Shown here: one piece after another, positions 63,361 to 64,000 of the stretch
Position numbering within the stretch: the first letter of the stretch is position 1
Layout of the letters: each line of letters begins with the position of its first letter
Source: Latrodectus hesperus
Taxonomy: Eukaryota; Arthropoda; Arachnida; Araneae; Theridiidae
DNA length: 64,000 nucleotides
Direction: 5' to 3'
Assembly (NCBI GenBank): GCA_037975125.1
Contig: CM075862.1
Coordinates: 46,975,020-47,039,019, forward strand
Notes under the pieces: generated by a model
Told to the model about the DNA's origin: nothing
The model's input: the letters and a program-made list of their open reading frames with translations, nothing else
Databases searched by the model: none
Translations under genes and position numbers: made by a program

Positions 63361-64000
63361 ATAGAATTTACATATATTTTCATGATGTATAATGATACTA
63401 TAACAATTTTTCTTGAATCATTTTCATAATTATACTTTGTATTGTGTTATTATTGTGCAGTATTCAGTTTGAATATTTTTAATATTATAAATAGTAAAAT
63501 AAAATTTTATTTATTACTGTTTTTCTCTACTAATTTTCATACCACCTCGAAAACATGTAAGTATTTCTTGATAGCCTTTAATTTTTATTTTATAATTTGA
63601 TAATTATAATTTTTTCAGCAGTACATTTTGATCTAATTTATTTATTCAAATGATAAATTCTTTTAATTGTTCTTTATTTTAGTACGAGTATAATGCCTCG
63701 GAAAATTTTTTTAGTTTTAATAATTTAAAATTGAAAAAATAATAGTTCGATGTCAATGTTATCTACCTCATTTATAGCAGTTTATTTTTAGATGTTTTTA
63801 ATTTATATAATATATTTTATAAGTAAGTCACTGATTACAAACTATAATTTAATATAAGATGAATAAAATGTAAATTCAGAAAGTATATGTTGATTTGTGC
63901 TTAATTTCAAAATTTCGATACTTTACCTATTACTATTAAATTTTGGTGAAACGTTTTATTTTTAATCTCCTATGAATGAACCTATTCTAAATTTTTTTAG
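63361..64000. other. AT-rich DNA, no gene seen
   Basis: May include the interior or 3' side of the Helitron, but no end structure is visible. Confidence 0.5.

Overview
This window looks like intergenic or intronic DNA from an arthropod nuclear genome. A spider is the best guess, because the transposon relics read most like the mariner, Tc1 and RNase H-bearing non-LTR elements of chelicerates. That assignment comes from recalled family resemblance, not a search. The DNA is strongly AT-rich. It has no operon-like packing of open frames and no ribosome binding sites. It is littered with long TA dinucleotide tracts. I found no host protein-coding gene that I can name with confidence. Most open frames are translations of microsatellites or chance frames in AT-rich sequence.

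Layout. 1-5.4 kb: a small GC-richer segment with a possible splice donor, then a cluster of three tRNA-derived SINEs (2655-3610). 5.4-20 kb: a 264-bp MITE-like element (5376-5639), five TA tracts over 75 bp and a shorter one (the longest 10308-10651), a 113-bp repeat shared with 56791-56904, and several GC-richer islands. 20-26 kb: the richest transposon region. It holds two mariner 3' halves joined head to head inside a TA tract (20264-20970), and a decayed mariner on the minus strand (about 24311-25920) broken by two different SINEs, each with a visible target-site duplication. 26.2-32 kb: a desert. 32.3-33.4 kb: a decayed Tc1 transposase. 35.6-35.9 kb: a short 5'-truncated non-LTR insertion with an 11-bp target-site duplication. 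38.3-38.8 kb: a GC-richer island with a palindromic CRE next to a CCAAT box. 38.8-52 kb: mostly desert, with islands near 44.2-44.7 and 48.7-49.3 kb, a possible unrecognised exon near 43.5 kb and a SINE at 49.5 kb. 52-60 kb: TA tracts, SINE copies, a perfect 21-bp-stem hairpin at 53713-53757, and another island. 60.5-62.4 kb: two non-LTR retrotransposon 3' ends in the same orientation. 63.0 kb: a Helitron 5' end.

Together the elements record layered transposition. DNA transposons that target TA lie in or beside TA microsatellites. Non-LTR elements and SINEs with similar (CAA)n tails sit near and inside them. None of the transposase or reverse-transcriptase remnants is intact, so all look non-autonomous or dead. 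The GC-richer islands of roughly 300-700 bp in otherwise featureless AT-rich DNA are the best candidates for host function, as regulatory elements or exons, but sequence alone does not settle which.
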